Positions 17,485 to 29,951 of a stretch of DNA of 64,000 bases are shown here, piece after piece. This DNA is from Gymnorhina tibicen. Its lineage: Eukaryota; Chordata; Aves; Passeriformes; Artamidae. The translations under genes and the position numbers were made by a program. Each line of letters opens with the position of its first letter. Positions within the stretch are counted from its first letter, which is position 1. Below the pieces are notes generated by a model that did not search any database, had not been told where the DNA came from, and saw only the letters and a program-made list of their open reading frames with translations. The DNA lies in assembly GCA_013399875.1 (NCBI GenBank), contig VXAZ01007538.1, forward strand, positions 434,001 to 498,000, given 5' to 3'.

Positions 17485-17512
17485 TTGGCAATGACTGCAC
17501 CGCTCAGCAATG

Positions 17513-17519
17513 TGAGTCA
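17513..17519. promoter_or_regulatory. ANKRD1: AP-1 site TGAGTCA upstream of ANKRD1
   Basis: Perfect consensus TGAGTCA, 28 bases beyond the M-CAT site. TEAD plus AP-1 co-occurrence is characteristic of YAP-responsive elements. Confidence 0.6.
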
Positions 17520-17559
17520 TTCTGTGCTCCCAGTGCCCACTAGGACAGCTGTCTGTTGA

Positions 17560-20500
17560 TACAGCATTATAACTTCATCTTCTTCTTTTTTCTTTTTTTT
17601 TTAATTGACATTCAGATGACTCTAAGACACTGGAAAGGGTAAGTGGCTTATGTACAATGCTCATAGCAATATCTTCCTGATAAATGGATTATTACCTTTA
17701 AAGTCTTGAAAAGCCATTATATTCATTGCTATTTATTCTTGGATGATAAACACTTTTAGGGGAAAGGCTTTTTCTCATCATGATGATAGTCTTCTATATT
17801 TGTTGGAAGGAATTCTCTGAAGGGATTACTATACCAGAATGATGTCTCTGGTGCTAAAAGGGCCTATGACATGATTAGTTACAATCAGCATAAGATATCA
17901 AAACAGTAAGATTTGCATTTCTCTGGACCCTTGTCAATTATTATAAGCCAAATAATAAATCATGTCCTATTATACAATAGAAAAAACAAAAAAAGGAAAA
18001 CTTAATACTGTTTTCTCAGGCAATATTTTCCTTCTGGATATGAAAGGATAGAGGCCCAGAAGTGATTTGTTTATTTTTTAGGATAAGATGAGATACACAC
18101 AAATATATGCAGATAATGTGTGTGTTTTGGGGAAAAAGAGCTACTGACTCCTTTGAGAAAGCTTTTCTTATGCCATGAATCAGAGTGATCTGGAATCAGG
18201 AGAATGGTCACCAGCAGAAGGCAGTTTTATAAGAGGAAGATGCACTAATATTTGCATTCAAAGAGTGTGGATAAATGCCAAGACACATCAGTTCTGTGAC
18301 TGTGCAATGCCTGGGGCTCCTGTCCAGTGAGGTACGCAGGTCACCTGGCTGAAATGAATACAGCAGCCCAGGTGCTTCAAGTACGACATGTACATAAGTG
18401 CTTCACCAAATCGAGACCTGTCTTGAGGGTTGTTTATATCATTAGCATTATTAGCATGCTGCATTCCTGACATTGACCTTTCAAGGTGTCTCTCCTCTGA
18501 ACTATCCCCCAGTAATCCGAGTACATCCAAACTTGTCTTCTAGTGCCCATCATACCTATGCCCTCCCTTTCCCTGAAATGAAGCTGGACATCAGGTGGTT
18601 CCTTTACCACTCAGAATATATATGACATTAGGGGATGAGTCCCAGAACTAAAATAGAGTATGTGCTAGCAACACAACCTTTCAGAACGTTTTTTTTCCAA
18701 ACTTAAGTACAGCAACGTTATCATTCCCCCCTAGTGGTATGTTCTGAATCACACTGCCAGGCTTTTTTTTACTGCAGTTTTGTACTCCTGTTAAATGTCT
18801 CTATGACAAGAGGCAGCTCTGGCTTTTTCTTGTGTTGTAATAGCTTACCTCAATCTGTTCAGTTCTGTGACTTTTATTGTGTCTTAAAATACACAGCCCT
18901 AACAGGATAGCTGCATAGAGTGCTTCTAGTTTAGTGGAAACAGATCACAGCAGAGACCTGATGCAGAAAGAGAAATGTGGAGGTTTACTTTTAGAACAAA
19001 AACCCTTTAAGGAACTGTGAGCTTCCTCTGGACTTGTTCTTTTTTTTTTTTTTGAAGCTTACTTTTCCCCTTTTTTGCTTTCCCTTTTTTTTTTTTTTGG
19101 TTTTTTTAGCAGCCTGATATAAAAAACTGACTCAGAAAAACCTAAAGTGGAAGCTTTTAAGTGGATAGATCTTCCTCTGCAAATGGTACACAAATCCAGA
19201 GCCAGAGTAGCTTTACAGGAAACCTCAGTGCTCTGAGGGGAAACAGAAACCAAGTTCTCACGAGTGCTACCACAACACCAAAGCTTATTTATCTTTAAAA
19301 CATCCCATCCCTGATGAATAAAAGAATAATAAAGAATAGAATACTCCTTTATTATCCTGACTTTCTATTTTAAAACAGTGGTACCCAAAACCTACTTTAA
19401 CCAAAGGCTGGGATATAAATTAACCTAACGGTAAATGCATTTAAGCTAAATGTCATGTAAATGAAGGCAACACTACTGAAATAGCAGAAATACACCGACT
19501 TGTATCAGCTAAGACTCTTGGCTTATCACTATTGCTTAATATTGGAGAGGGAAGTAGTATAATGAGCTTGTAACCTTGTACTGGACGGTAACTACTCAAT
19601 CACCTTTCATCAAGTGATTTCTCGTTAAGGTGGTAATAGCAGATGGTCAGTGGGTGATGTGTAACAGGAATCTGAAAAACTCTTGCCACTCCACTGAAGG
19701 ATAAGGGCAGAGAAATCATCTGCAAGGTGTGAGGCAACTGGATATTGTCACAAAAATCCTCCACAGAGAAAACACGAAAGGACAGTAGGCTCAGCATGAC
19801 AGGGAGAAAACTGTGGCACACCCTGTTCCCTGCTACCAAAAAGGAACTGTCTGACTCGAGTAAAGAATGTTTGTAATTAATTTTTTTAAGTGATTAATGG
19901 TAGAGTGAACATATCACGTGTGATGCAAATGATATTGCTGCCTCCTGTCAAGTGTACGACCATCGTGTTTTCACGGTGTCGCTGCTCTACTCGTCTGTCT
20001 TACATTTTCCAGCACTCTGCCCTTGGCTCTGTCCATGCACCCACAGATGCTGCCCTTGGATGCCACTGTGCCTAGCTGCCTGTTGTCCTTTTCCTGCTGC
20101 TAAGTAAGTAAAGGTATGAAAAAATCAGTTGCTAGTGAGTGGTTGTGCACCTAAGAGGTTATTGAGCCAGCAAACTGTTCCACACGTGTGCAGTCAAAGA
20201 TAAATTCATAACCAAGGTACACAGAAGAAGTAGCAACCCACAGATTACTCCTCCTGGATTAGCGATGTGTTGGTGTGTAATGGCTTGTTTATTTTGCTGT
20301 ATGTGTGAGCATCCAGCATGCCTTATATATCCACATGCAACAGAGCAGTATATAATTGCATATTGCAAGAAATGCATTTATTTCCTTCTCTTCCTTTTTA
20401 GCTGTCGGTTTTCCATAAAAGGCAGGGAACACTTTTATTTGTCTAACATATACACTTTGATCCTTTTGTCAAAAAGGTAACTGATTTGGGAATGAGTTAA

Positions 20501-22049
20501 CTATGATATGATAATTATACCACTCATGTTCTAACTTTTTCAACATAGGGATATATAAAAAGTGGTCAGGCAATTGCTACATTATCTGATTAGAGACTAC
20601 TTATCTATGCGTATTTTTGTGTCTAAAACTGCTAAAGGGAAGTACATTGTCTTCTCAGAGGAAAAAAATCCCACAAAACTTTTTCACCTAGGAATATTAA
20701 GCTAGTCAAGTGCAAAATTAGAATGTAAGAAATTATTGAACTAAAAGATGAGGTTACAATTCCATTTCATCAGATTGTTATTGAAGAAACAAAAAATTCA
20801 TAGTCTAGCAGGTTGCTGGTCTGGCCAACACAGTTCTCTGGTGTCAAAACTCAAACAGCAATGAGTCAATAGTTGCATCACTTAGGAAAAGCTTTAAAAG
20901 GCCTCTTCAAATTACATAAGGGTTGGGGATTTCACATAACAGAAAAAAAATGCAATCGTGATTTCTATTTAAAAACAAGATATTTTGAATGTATCTGAGG
21001 CTGTGAGCTTTATCATAATGGCATTCCTACAACACATGAATCTAGATAATTCATCTTAATGGATCTCAGCTAATAAGTAAGTGCAGCAAAACACATCAGA
21101 AGGGTTGTTATCTGTGGTCAAATCAGTTTATCTCTTGGCTGCTTGCCTTTGTAATTAACAATATAGGTTAGGGTCCTTCTGCTCCAGCATGCCTGTGCTG
21201 ATGCTGTTCATGTAACCTCTGACATTTGTGTGTGGTAGATGAGACAATTATTCCCCTAGCTACTGCAAAAAGGCTTTTCTGTGAAAGTGTGGAGTTGTTT
21301 TGAAGGTTTCTGCCATTCAGAAATACTCCAGAACAACTCCAAGTCAGGCAGGAAAGGAAAAGTGCTTAAAGTAGAGAACAGTGAGTGCCTGCCTGCGAAA
21401 CCTGGCCACCTGAGTCGTGATCCAGCACTGACCACTTGCTCTCCAGCAAAGCATAGCCAGTACTTTTGAATGACAACAAGGGAGAATTCATCTTCACTCT
21501 GGAGAAGCTGTGGCATTTTAAAACTTTATTTTTATTTAGAATTTCACACTGTCTAGCTTAAAGCCTCCACTTATTGAATCTTGGTATAACTTTGCCTAAA
21601 AGCTTCTAAGTACTCTTCCTCATTGCAGTAGAGCAATGCCTTTTTTCCTCTATAAGTGTAAGGGGCTGCTATAGTTTTGGGTGATAGAAACATCCCTCTG
21701 AAACGCTGCATACCTTGCACAGGACAAAATCCAGGTACTAGCTGTCCTTCACTTACATAGCAAAAGCAGCAGCTCAGGAGACACTGGAGAGCTCCATCGG
21801 GCAGCAGTGCAAGACTTCACAGGCTGTACCTGAGGAAGTGATGGTCACTTGCAACTGGGTGCTTCTATTTTAGGAATTCCACTCTGCAAAGGTGTCAGGT
21901 TTTGTGTGGGACTCTAGACAGCAGTGACCAAATAACACTGAGCCATTTCTTTTCCCTGTAGCCTTACATTAGAGCACGTGTAGACGTAGTTATCCAACCG
22001 GATTCCCAAATCGCTCTCCAGGCAGAATCAACCAAATTTCATTCCTCCC
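17560..22049. other. Non-coding DNA upstream of ANKRD1 (4.5 kb)
   Basis: No protein-coding exon or repeat family recognised. A T-rich tract lies at 19038-19109, and the rest is AT-rich unique-looking DNA. As the 5' flank of ANKRD1 it is likely to contain muscle or stretch enhancers, but I cannot place them. Confidence 0.65.
19038..19109. repeat. T-rich/polypyrimidine low-complexity tract
   Basis: Two long T runs separated by a short mixed segment (GAAGCTTAC) and a C/T-rich stretch. No flanking element explains them. Confidence 0.8.
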
Positions 22050-22830
22050 AAGGGAAGACTTTGAGAAGCCATCTAGTCCAAGTTTCTGCTCAAAACAAGG
22101 TCAAAATTGAATTCAGGTGAGGTTGTTCCAGGCTTCATCCAATCAGATCTTAAAAACCTCCAAGCAGAGAGATCTCAACCTCCCTGGCCATCCTGATCCA
22201 ATGTCTGAGTATCTTCATAGCGATTTCTTTTTCCTTACGTATAGTTGAAACTTCCCCACTTTCGATTTATGATCATGGTGTCCCATTCTCTTCCCACAGA
22301 CCTCTGTAAAGAGGCTCTGCTTTCTTTGTAACCTCCTCGTAGGCTGCTATTACTTTCCCTGAAACCTTGTCTTCTGCAGGCTGAACAAGTCCAATTCTCC
22401 CAGCCGTTTCTTAGGCGGTGAGTGCTCCAGCCCCCAACCATCTTGGGACAGATTTTACATCATTGTTTGGACACGTGATGAAAATACTAAACGATGTTGT
22501 ACCAGGAACTGATCCTTGTGGGAATCTGCTGGAAATAGTTGCACTCGTTACTCTCACCACTTTGCAATCTGTCAGTGAGCCAACTTTTAGTTCTTCCAAA
22601 GTGCATCCTTTTAATTCCATACAATGCATGCTTTTTAATCATACCAATATATGCCATGAAATGAAATGCCTTTGGCAAGACCCAAGTAAACTGCATTAAC
22701 ATGAAAGCTACTCTCAACCAGACCTTTCATTCTGCAAAAAGACACTTTTTCAAAAAGATTTGCTTTGCATCTAGCCCCAGAGATTGGCATTGGTTTCATG
22801 TAACATGTCTGATTCTTTCTTGATAAAGCT
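22050..22830 (-). mobile_element. Ancient, internally deleted CR1 LINE
   Basis: Read on the minus strand, the right part carries decayed CR1 reverse-transcriptase sequence. One frame reads PKAFHFMAYIGMIKKHALYG...FGRTKSWLTDRLQ, equivalent to the KAFD...WTVRWIKNWLTDRLQ region, and a shifted frame reads FPQGSVPG...SIFITC, equivalent to GVPQGSVLGPLLFNIFI. The left part (22050-22440) matches the CR1 3' tail in antisense: CATCTAGTCCAAGTTTCTGCTC, AAAAACCTCCAAGCAGAGAG, CAGGCTGAACAAGTCC and GAGTGCTCCAGCCCCCAACC. The distance between the PQGS motif and the tail is only about 100 bases, several hundred fewer than in an intact element, so an internal deletion is inferred. Frameshifts and weak similarity point to an old copy. 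The right boundary is approximate. Confidence 0.85.
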
Positions 22831-25800
22831 TTGTTTAACTCTTCCCCCGTTTTCCCGGAACTGAGTCAGGTCAGCCAGTCTGTTGTTAACTCTTTCATGG
22901 TTTTCAGCCAGTCAAAACATCTTGGGAGCTAAGAAAAGATGAAAAGGAGCTTCTCTGCTTTACTGGCACGGAAGTTGGCCTGTGAGATCTTTGGATGCAG
23001 CCCAAGTGGATGCTCTACCTGAGGGAGATTCCTGCTTATTGTGAATAAAAGGGAGCTCAGGGAATCAAGGTGATAAAGAATTGGATGGATTTTGCTTTAA
23101 AATATGAGAATGTTTTCATAAAGCATTGAGTTTGTAATCTCTTAGCAAAACAGTAGTATGTCACAACTCTTATAAGACATGCATTCAGGTAGCCTTTCTC
23201 ATTTATTGGTATCATATCCACTATAATGTTAGAAACAGCTTGAGGAGAATTTTAAAATCCATATTACCTGGAAAAAGTAACCCTTTAATTTTTTTATTTC
23301 GGGGAGAGTTTATTGTTTTGGGGTTTGTTTTTTCTTTCAATATTTTGCAATTAAAATGTAAATGCGCAAATCTGCTTCACATTAAGTTTGCTGAAAAGCT
23401 ATTTCTCCCCTTTCATGAGGTTTCATTGGCAGTAAGATATCATTGGATTTTTATCCAAGCTATTTTTAAAAAATACCTCCTTTGATTCCATTAATACCAG
23501 TGAGGGTGGAAAAGCACTGATGCAAATTTGGAATTACATTACATCATATGTTGGTCATTCTCTTGGGGCTATAGGATAAGTACTTCTGTGACTGCAAATA
23601 GGATAAGAAAATAATTTTCTCTTTTTTTGTCAGCTTGTTATAGGTATATAGCATACAATAAAAAGGAAGTTTGAGTTTCATTTTAGAGAAGAGAGTAAGT
23701 AAAAAAGGAAAAAGCAAGCAAAAACCCCCAAATGCACCTTTTCCTCTAAAGTTTCATAATCAGAGACAAATTTATGTCATATGGTGAATTTGGAGAAAAA
23801 CCTTGTGCCCTTCTGTAACACAGAAGTTTTACAGGAGTCTGTTATGAAACTGGCATGGGGTTTCTGTATTCTGTTCCATTTCAGGTTCAGAAAGTGCAGG
23901 GAGTGCATGCAAAAGGAGGAAAAAGGAGTGAATGATCTAAGTTGGTTTCTCTGAGTCTATAAACTGCAGACACTATTTTTAGTAAGTTGTTATTCCACAA
24001 GGGAAAATACTAAAAATCCCCCCACAGCTATTTTGTCTCAGGAAAGGCATCTTCACACCACAGCCAGCTGGATAAGGAGACCATGGGGTAGGCCTTTTCC
24101 CAAAAAATCTCGTTATCCAAAGGAGCTAGAGAGGTGACTAGGCCGTGACCAGGACCAGAGAGTTCTTCCTGAAGCTCTGCCCATATCTAACTCACATACC
24201 CTGTGAGAAATTTTCTGTGAGCTCTGTTTCTTTTTTCACTTTTTAGGCCATCTGTGTGGCAAAGACAGTGTAGGCATAGGCTGTTCTCACTGTAAAATCA
24301 TAGAAAGAGCGGGAAGGTCCTTCTTTTGCCTCCCCCTAGGGCATTGAGGGAGATGATGCAGGACAGAATTAACCCAATGAAACACTAAATTTCATGGTGA
24401 AGAAACGTAAAAACAAATACATACTTTCCTTTTTCTCATGCGTATGAGAAAAAAATTAAGAAACTGAGATACTGAAGGGCATTGTCATTTGTCAGTGCCC
24501 AGTTTTTCCGATGGCCAAGGGTTGTGGCTGGGTGACCACAGGAGTGAATACATTCCCAGAGGTTCCTGTCTGAACGACAATGAAGAGGTCACTGCCTTCT
24601 CTGACGCTTGGATTCAGACCACTGGGTTGTCTTTATTTCAAGTGAGTGGCCAGTAAATTCTGTTGAGTAACCTTATGTTTTCATATGGTGGTGCATGATG
24701 AGGAAGGGAAAAAGCATTGCTTTCCCACTAAGCAGCATGAGTCAGAGAACTACTTTGGATGAAATGAGAAATCACCAGGGGCTTTGCCAAGAAACTGCAG
24801 CTTGTGGAACATAGCACAGTTGGCTAGTTATTTTGTTTTCTTCATACAGTCTCTCTGCAATTCTTAGTTTTGGCAGAAAGTGGAAAAGAAATATTGAAAC
24901 GTTGTATGTCTATATTCCACTGGGTTCCTGGCTTTCCTGAAGCAAGGAAGGCTTGGGCATCTCAGACTGACTACAACTTTGTCTGAATTCCAGCTCAAAT
25001 ACGTATAGAAAAACTTTTTCCTTTTCTTTTTCAATATTTTTAAGCCTTATTTATCAGAGGCCAAACACATGGTCACAGTCTGAACTCTTAGGTTTGCATG
25101 TGCTGGCTCAGATGCCAGACTGCTGAGGTTAGAGCCAGGTACAGGTGAATTTGTGGTTATCCTTGCAATTTTCTTTTGGGCTTTACTCTTTTAGTGTTTG
25201 ATCACAGAAAGAAGTAGAAATTTTTTCCCTGTCTCTTGGGGGAAAAAAACATTCACTTGAGAGTTTATATGACATTTGTCACCTCCTGTCAGAAATCCCT
25301 ACCAGGTGACCTACAGACCTGCATAGATGGAAGATAGAAGAGATGTTGTTTTGATCAAAAGCCGGTCAATCAATAAATCAGGAGCAAGAGAAAAACTGTA
25401 TTCCAAAAAGAGCCAAAATAAAGCATTGCCACGTGTTTTGAACTTCTACCCAGCACTAAGATCACTACAGGTGTATTCTACATCCTACGATGGTCGTTTG
25501 ATTCTTGAGGGCTACTGCCGTGTGCAGCCTCTATCCCAGAAGCACAAACACAGGGACTTCATACACAGACTCTGTAATACCACTTCTAGGAAAACTTGAA
25601 GAAATGAATCCCAACAGTATGCATCCATGCTTCCCTCAGCTTCATGACTGAGATTTCGTGGAAACTTGTATAGCTTAGTGCTGATGAGACTGGGAATTGT
25701 GCTGTTTTCACGAAGGATTTTTAAGGCAGGAAGAGCACCACATTCTATATCAACTATAAATTATTGATGAGAGGAAAAAAGCATCTTCTCATCAGCAGTA

Positions 25801-28800
25801 AGTGTTCAGTGGAGTGAGTTCTCGAGGCATTACAGCATCATTCACAGTAACACAGTGCTGTGAAGCAGACCTCCAGCCTGTTGAACCAAAATAGTTAATC
25901 CCAAGTAAAACACTGGAGCCTTCAGTGCCAGTTGATTGAGAAAGTCGAGTCTACTACTAAAAGCACGTTGCAAATGCGGAGGATTTTCTACTTGTGATTT
26001 GTACAACCAGAAACTAGTGGGGGAAAATGGTAAATTTTAACCTTCAGGTGAAAAGGGTGTAGATGAAGCAGCTCCCACATGAAAAACATAAGGCCGTGGT
26101 GACAAATTTGACTTTTACTGTTTGAGCAATTTTTTAGAAATAAGGAATTTAGAAATGAGGAATGGTCACATGAAGGTGATTTTTCCAAGGACAGAATTTC
26201 CTGACCACTGCAGCATTCAAATGCTCAGATTTGAATTGCCTTGAATTTAGCATCAAGCAGCTGCAAATAGTTCTGTGGTCCCAGTCACTGAAGAATGCAT
26301 GTTGGGGTGCCTGCTCACTGCTGCTGAAGGGAAACAGTCATAATGCATCTTCCCATGCTAGCTTCCTATGCTTCCCAAAAAAAGAAAAAAGGAGGGCAAC
26401 TTTTACACTTAGTGTACCATGATGAAAGCATATTCACAGTTGTAATAACTGGGGACTTTACTGCTTAATTTTCTATTGACTCTTCAAAGAACTACTTTTT
26501 TTTACTAAGCTGCATAAGCAATAGTGCATGTGCTCGCTATGTTCTTGGGTAAGAAATTATTCTAGACAATAGATGAAAGCAAATCCAATTTTGCTTTTCT
26601 CTTTATTACAAGTTGGTAAATACTTAGCTATCAACCCAAGAAAAGCAGCAGCCTTGCTGTCTGAGTTCTCTCTTTATGCTTTTGCTGCAGTATGTCACCT
26701 GGTTTCTCTAAAATTTATACCTCCTGCACCCAAAGCCCATAGACCCCATCAGAACTTTTGATACATGCATGAAAACAATGACTGCATGTTTATTTGGTGG
26801 CTGGTAGTAACAGAATGAAGACATTGAAAAAGCTGTCGTTTTCCCTGGGTGCCAGAAGTCATTTATAAATAAAACTAGGAAAAAAAAGTAATACTTTGAG
26901 TATGGGGTTAAAGTGTAATTTTATTTGCTTGTAATTACAGCTGTACATTTCAGAAGGGCACCTTTTAATCTCTTATCAAAGCATTCTATTTTTCTTTGAT
27001 CTAACCATAATTTATTGAGTGCATTTGCCACCGACATCTGTAATCCTTCTTAAAATCCCTCTATGCATTCCACTTTCTTCCAGGCTGGCCTTTTTCTGTC
27101 CATCATGGTGAGTGTATTCTCCCTTTTGTTTATATGTGCATCTTCCATTTGTTTCCATTGGGGTTAAAGGCACTCACATACAAATGAATAGTCCTTTGAA
27201 GTGTATGTTTTCTTTGTATTTTGTTTCACATGATCATTAATTAATATGATTATTTGCCACTCAGGAGATCTCAGTTATCTATATTAATGGAGCCTTTAGA
27301 ATGGGGGAAAAAAAGCCCAAACATTTTCTTGTTTGTTACTGTCTAAGAATAATGCCAGGGACATGTAGCAGCTTTCACCAAGTGATAGAGTTTCATTGGC
27401 ATCCTTATGACATTTTTATGTAAAGAAAAACTAAAATGGAAAGTTTTGAACCTGTAAAATGTTGCCTCTGTCACCTGTAAATGCCAAGGTAAGTGGCCTT
27501 AATAGTTTGAAGCAACCCCATAGTTGTTTTGTACTTGCAGTGAAGTGCTGGTCTTCCTTACACACACAAGGCATTTTGCATTGATGGACTGTCCCAAAAC
27601 CACTGACTCGGCACACAAGTCCTCCAGTGAAGTGTACACTTCTGAAAATGGTATCTCATACACTCTGAGACTACAGTACCCATTTCTTACTGAAAATAAA
27701 ACCGAGTACAGTAGCAATTACTTAGCCATCAGAAATCATGAGGGGATTAGATACCAACTCAGAATCAGGAAACTTGCAGGCTCTTGGTCTGAGCGTATCT
27801 CCATGTTCTTTACGAAGTTACAGATGGGTGGAGTCAGTCCATCTGGTGCCTGTAGATTTTTTTTAATATATAAGCCTAAAAATACAAAACTGAACGGATG
27901 AATATTTTAAATTTTTGTACCTCCAACCTTTCATTCAAGCAAATAATTCAAAGGTTTTGGGATTAAATGGTAAATCTTCCCTGTGCATTTTAGAATATTA
28001 TATCTAGTTCTCTTTACAGGTCATATAGATTTCAGTTCACAGCTTGTATGAGTTGAAGTCTATTGCCTAAAATCCACAGTCTCCTGAGAGGTCGTAGATG
28101 AGTTTGAAGCTTCCCCAATAATCAGCTCTTACCTTTAAGTGGCTAAAACCCAGCTGGCTGAAGCTAATATGTCCAAAACCGAGAAGAAGCTTACAGGAGA
28201 AGCCCTTGAGCTATTCCATTGTGATGTAAGAGCACCACTGGTTAAAAACAGAAATCCCAAAATCATAGGTTAGCTGGCCTTTTGAAAACCCAGCAACCAT
28301 GAACTAGGTGCTACCTCCAGCATCTTGGCAGAAGGCTGTGCCATAGTTGTACTGGACTTGACCCTGGTTGCCTTAGTTCCCTTAAGATGAAAACCAGTGA
28401 TTTTACCGTCTTTGACCAGAAAACAGAAAATTTATCTCAGTTTTGTCCTGCTGGCTGTGTGCTGTCAGCCAGTGAGATGGTTCATGAAGAACTGTCACAT
28501 GAAGCAGAGCATCCATATGGAAATCATCCCTAGATGCAATAAAGCATCACCTAGATGCAAACAAGCCACCACGCTGAAATGCACAACTTGTCTCTGTGCC
28601 AAGGCTTTTCACTTCTCTTTCAGGACAGTATTTTCCTAAGTCAGTTAAACAAAAAAACTCAACCGCAAGACTTCCCAGCTGACAAGAACAAGTTACTAAT
28701 ACCAGTCCTGCTCACAGGAGTGAAAATGAAACTTCTCTGAAGTTTCTCCAAGTGCTTCTCGTTCTAAACATGGATTAGTCTCCACAATCATCTCCTCCCA

Positions 28801-29817
28801 TCTTGCAAGGACAGTTGTCTGTGAGATTTCTGCTTGGCTGAACTAGTGCAGAGTTCTCTTCTATCTTAGCATACTTCCTCTCTCATTAAGATGGCTTGAG
28901 CACAAGGGTTGAAAGGGAATAGCTCCTAATAGTACCTTTTAAGAAATGACAGGATGTATTTATTAGTCATAACAGTCACAAGTGAGATAGAGGAGCCAAG
29001 TAACTGTCAGAAGCATCAGTCAGAAGTGGACAAACTCAGCTACACCGAGGAGCTGAACATGGAGCTACAAACACACTTCTTGATCAGACCAAGTGCAACA
29101 CCACCTCCACAGCCTCTGGCACTGCAGGTTGGAGCCCCTAAGCCCAGGGAAAACATGTAGGGTCAGAAGTTTGCGGGGTTTTGGCTGAGGACTAAACCTC
29201 AGCAGCTGCTGACTCCCCCTTCTACTGTGTCTGCACAGGGAATGCAAGACCTTCACACTAGAAATTATTCCCAGTTGCAGCTGCTAGATATTCATAACAA
29301 ATGTCTAATGGCTAAAATTGTGTGCTGTGGACAGTGTCACCTTTCATGTCATATGGGGACAATTGTGTATTCTCCACTGTGGCTGGGATGTGTCATCCTA
29401 ACATCATCTGGAGCTGTACTCCTAGACCAGGAAATGCTGTCACTGAGCAGTAAGTTCAGACCCCTGCTGATAATTTCTCTGGATCAAGTTACTGTTTTCT
29501 AACATTGTAGATATACCAAAACTGAGTAGCTGTCACTGTGTCTCACTGCAAGAGAGAAAGTGTAACTGTAGTAGCCCTGTCTAAGAATTGCATTTAAATC
29601 AGGTTTGATTCCAGGTTACAGCAGGACAAGGGACATGTGCATCCCATTCCAGAGTGCTTGCAAGTTTGTGCTTCCAAAGGCAATGTGCCTTTTGTGCTGA
29701 TATTTGGTATCATCAGAAGAAAACACAAGGAGGATTTATTCTGTTGATGAATGGAGGTGGATGAACTGCTGCTGACCAACGTGAAGTTTCTGCTGGATTG
29801 CTCTGAAGCACCTTTCT
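22831..29817. other. Non-coding intergenic DNA (7 kb)
   Basis: No coding exon recognised. The frames at 25327-25599 and 27524-27901 (125 residues) have no family signature and no splice or promoter context. A two-copy 21-bp repeat is at 28523-28565. A CR1-tail-like patch at 24294-24330 is too weak to call. Confidence 0.65.
28523..28565. repeat. Two-copy 21-bp tandem repeat
   Basis: ATCCCTAGATGCAATAAAGC is followed 21 bases later by ATCACCTAGATGCAAACAAGC, with a few mismatches. Confidence 0.6.
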
Positions 29818-29951
29818 TCAGAATCACAGAATATTCTGAGTTGGAAGAGACCCACAAGGATCACTGAGTCCAGCTCTTACGTGAATGGCCCACACAGGGA
29901 TTGAACCCTGACTTTGGCATTATTAGCACCATGCTCCAACCAGCTGAGCTT
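29818..29951 (-). mobile_element. tRNA-Ile-derived SINE with CR1 tail (TguSINE1-like)
   Basis: On the minus strand the head (29886-29951) is a recognisable tRNA-Ile relic. AGCTCAGCTGG (A-box region, 29940-29950) is followed by GGTGCTAATAATGCC with the anticodon loop CTAATAA (AAT anticodon, 29920-29926), then the B-box GGTTCAATCC (29898-29907) and the acceptor end GGGCCA (29886-29891). The first few tRNA bases are missing or diverged. The tail (29818-29885) is CR1-like: GGACTCAGTGATCCTTGTGG, GTCTCTTCCAACTCAGAATA and a terminal ATTCTGTGATTCTGA microsatellite. A tRNA-Ile head fused to a CR1 3' end is the described structure of the passerine TguSINE1 family. It is not a functional tRNA gene. Confidence 0.9.

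Noticed and set aside
24294..24330. Possible CR1 tail (AATCATAGAAAGAGCGGGAAGGTCC)
   Set aside because: Only a short imperfect resemblance to the CR1 end, with no flanking CR1 sequence.
29886..29951. Possible tRNA-Ile gene
   Set aside because: The 5' acceptor arm is missing and the sequence continues into a CR1-type tail, so it is a SINE head rather than a tRNA gene.
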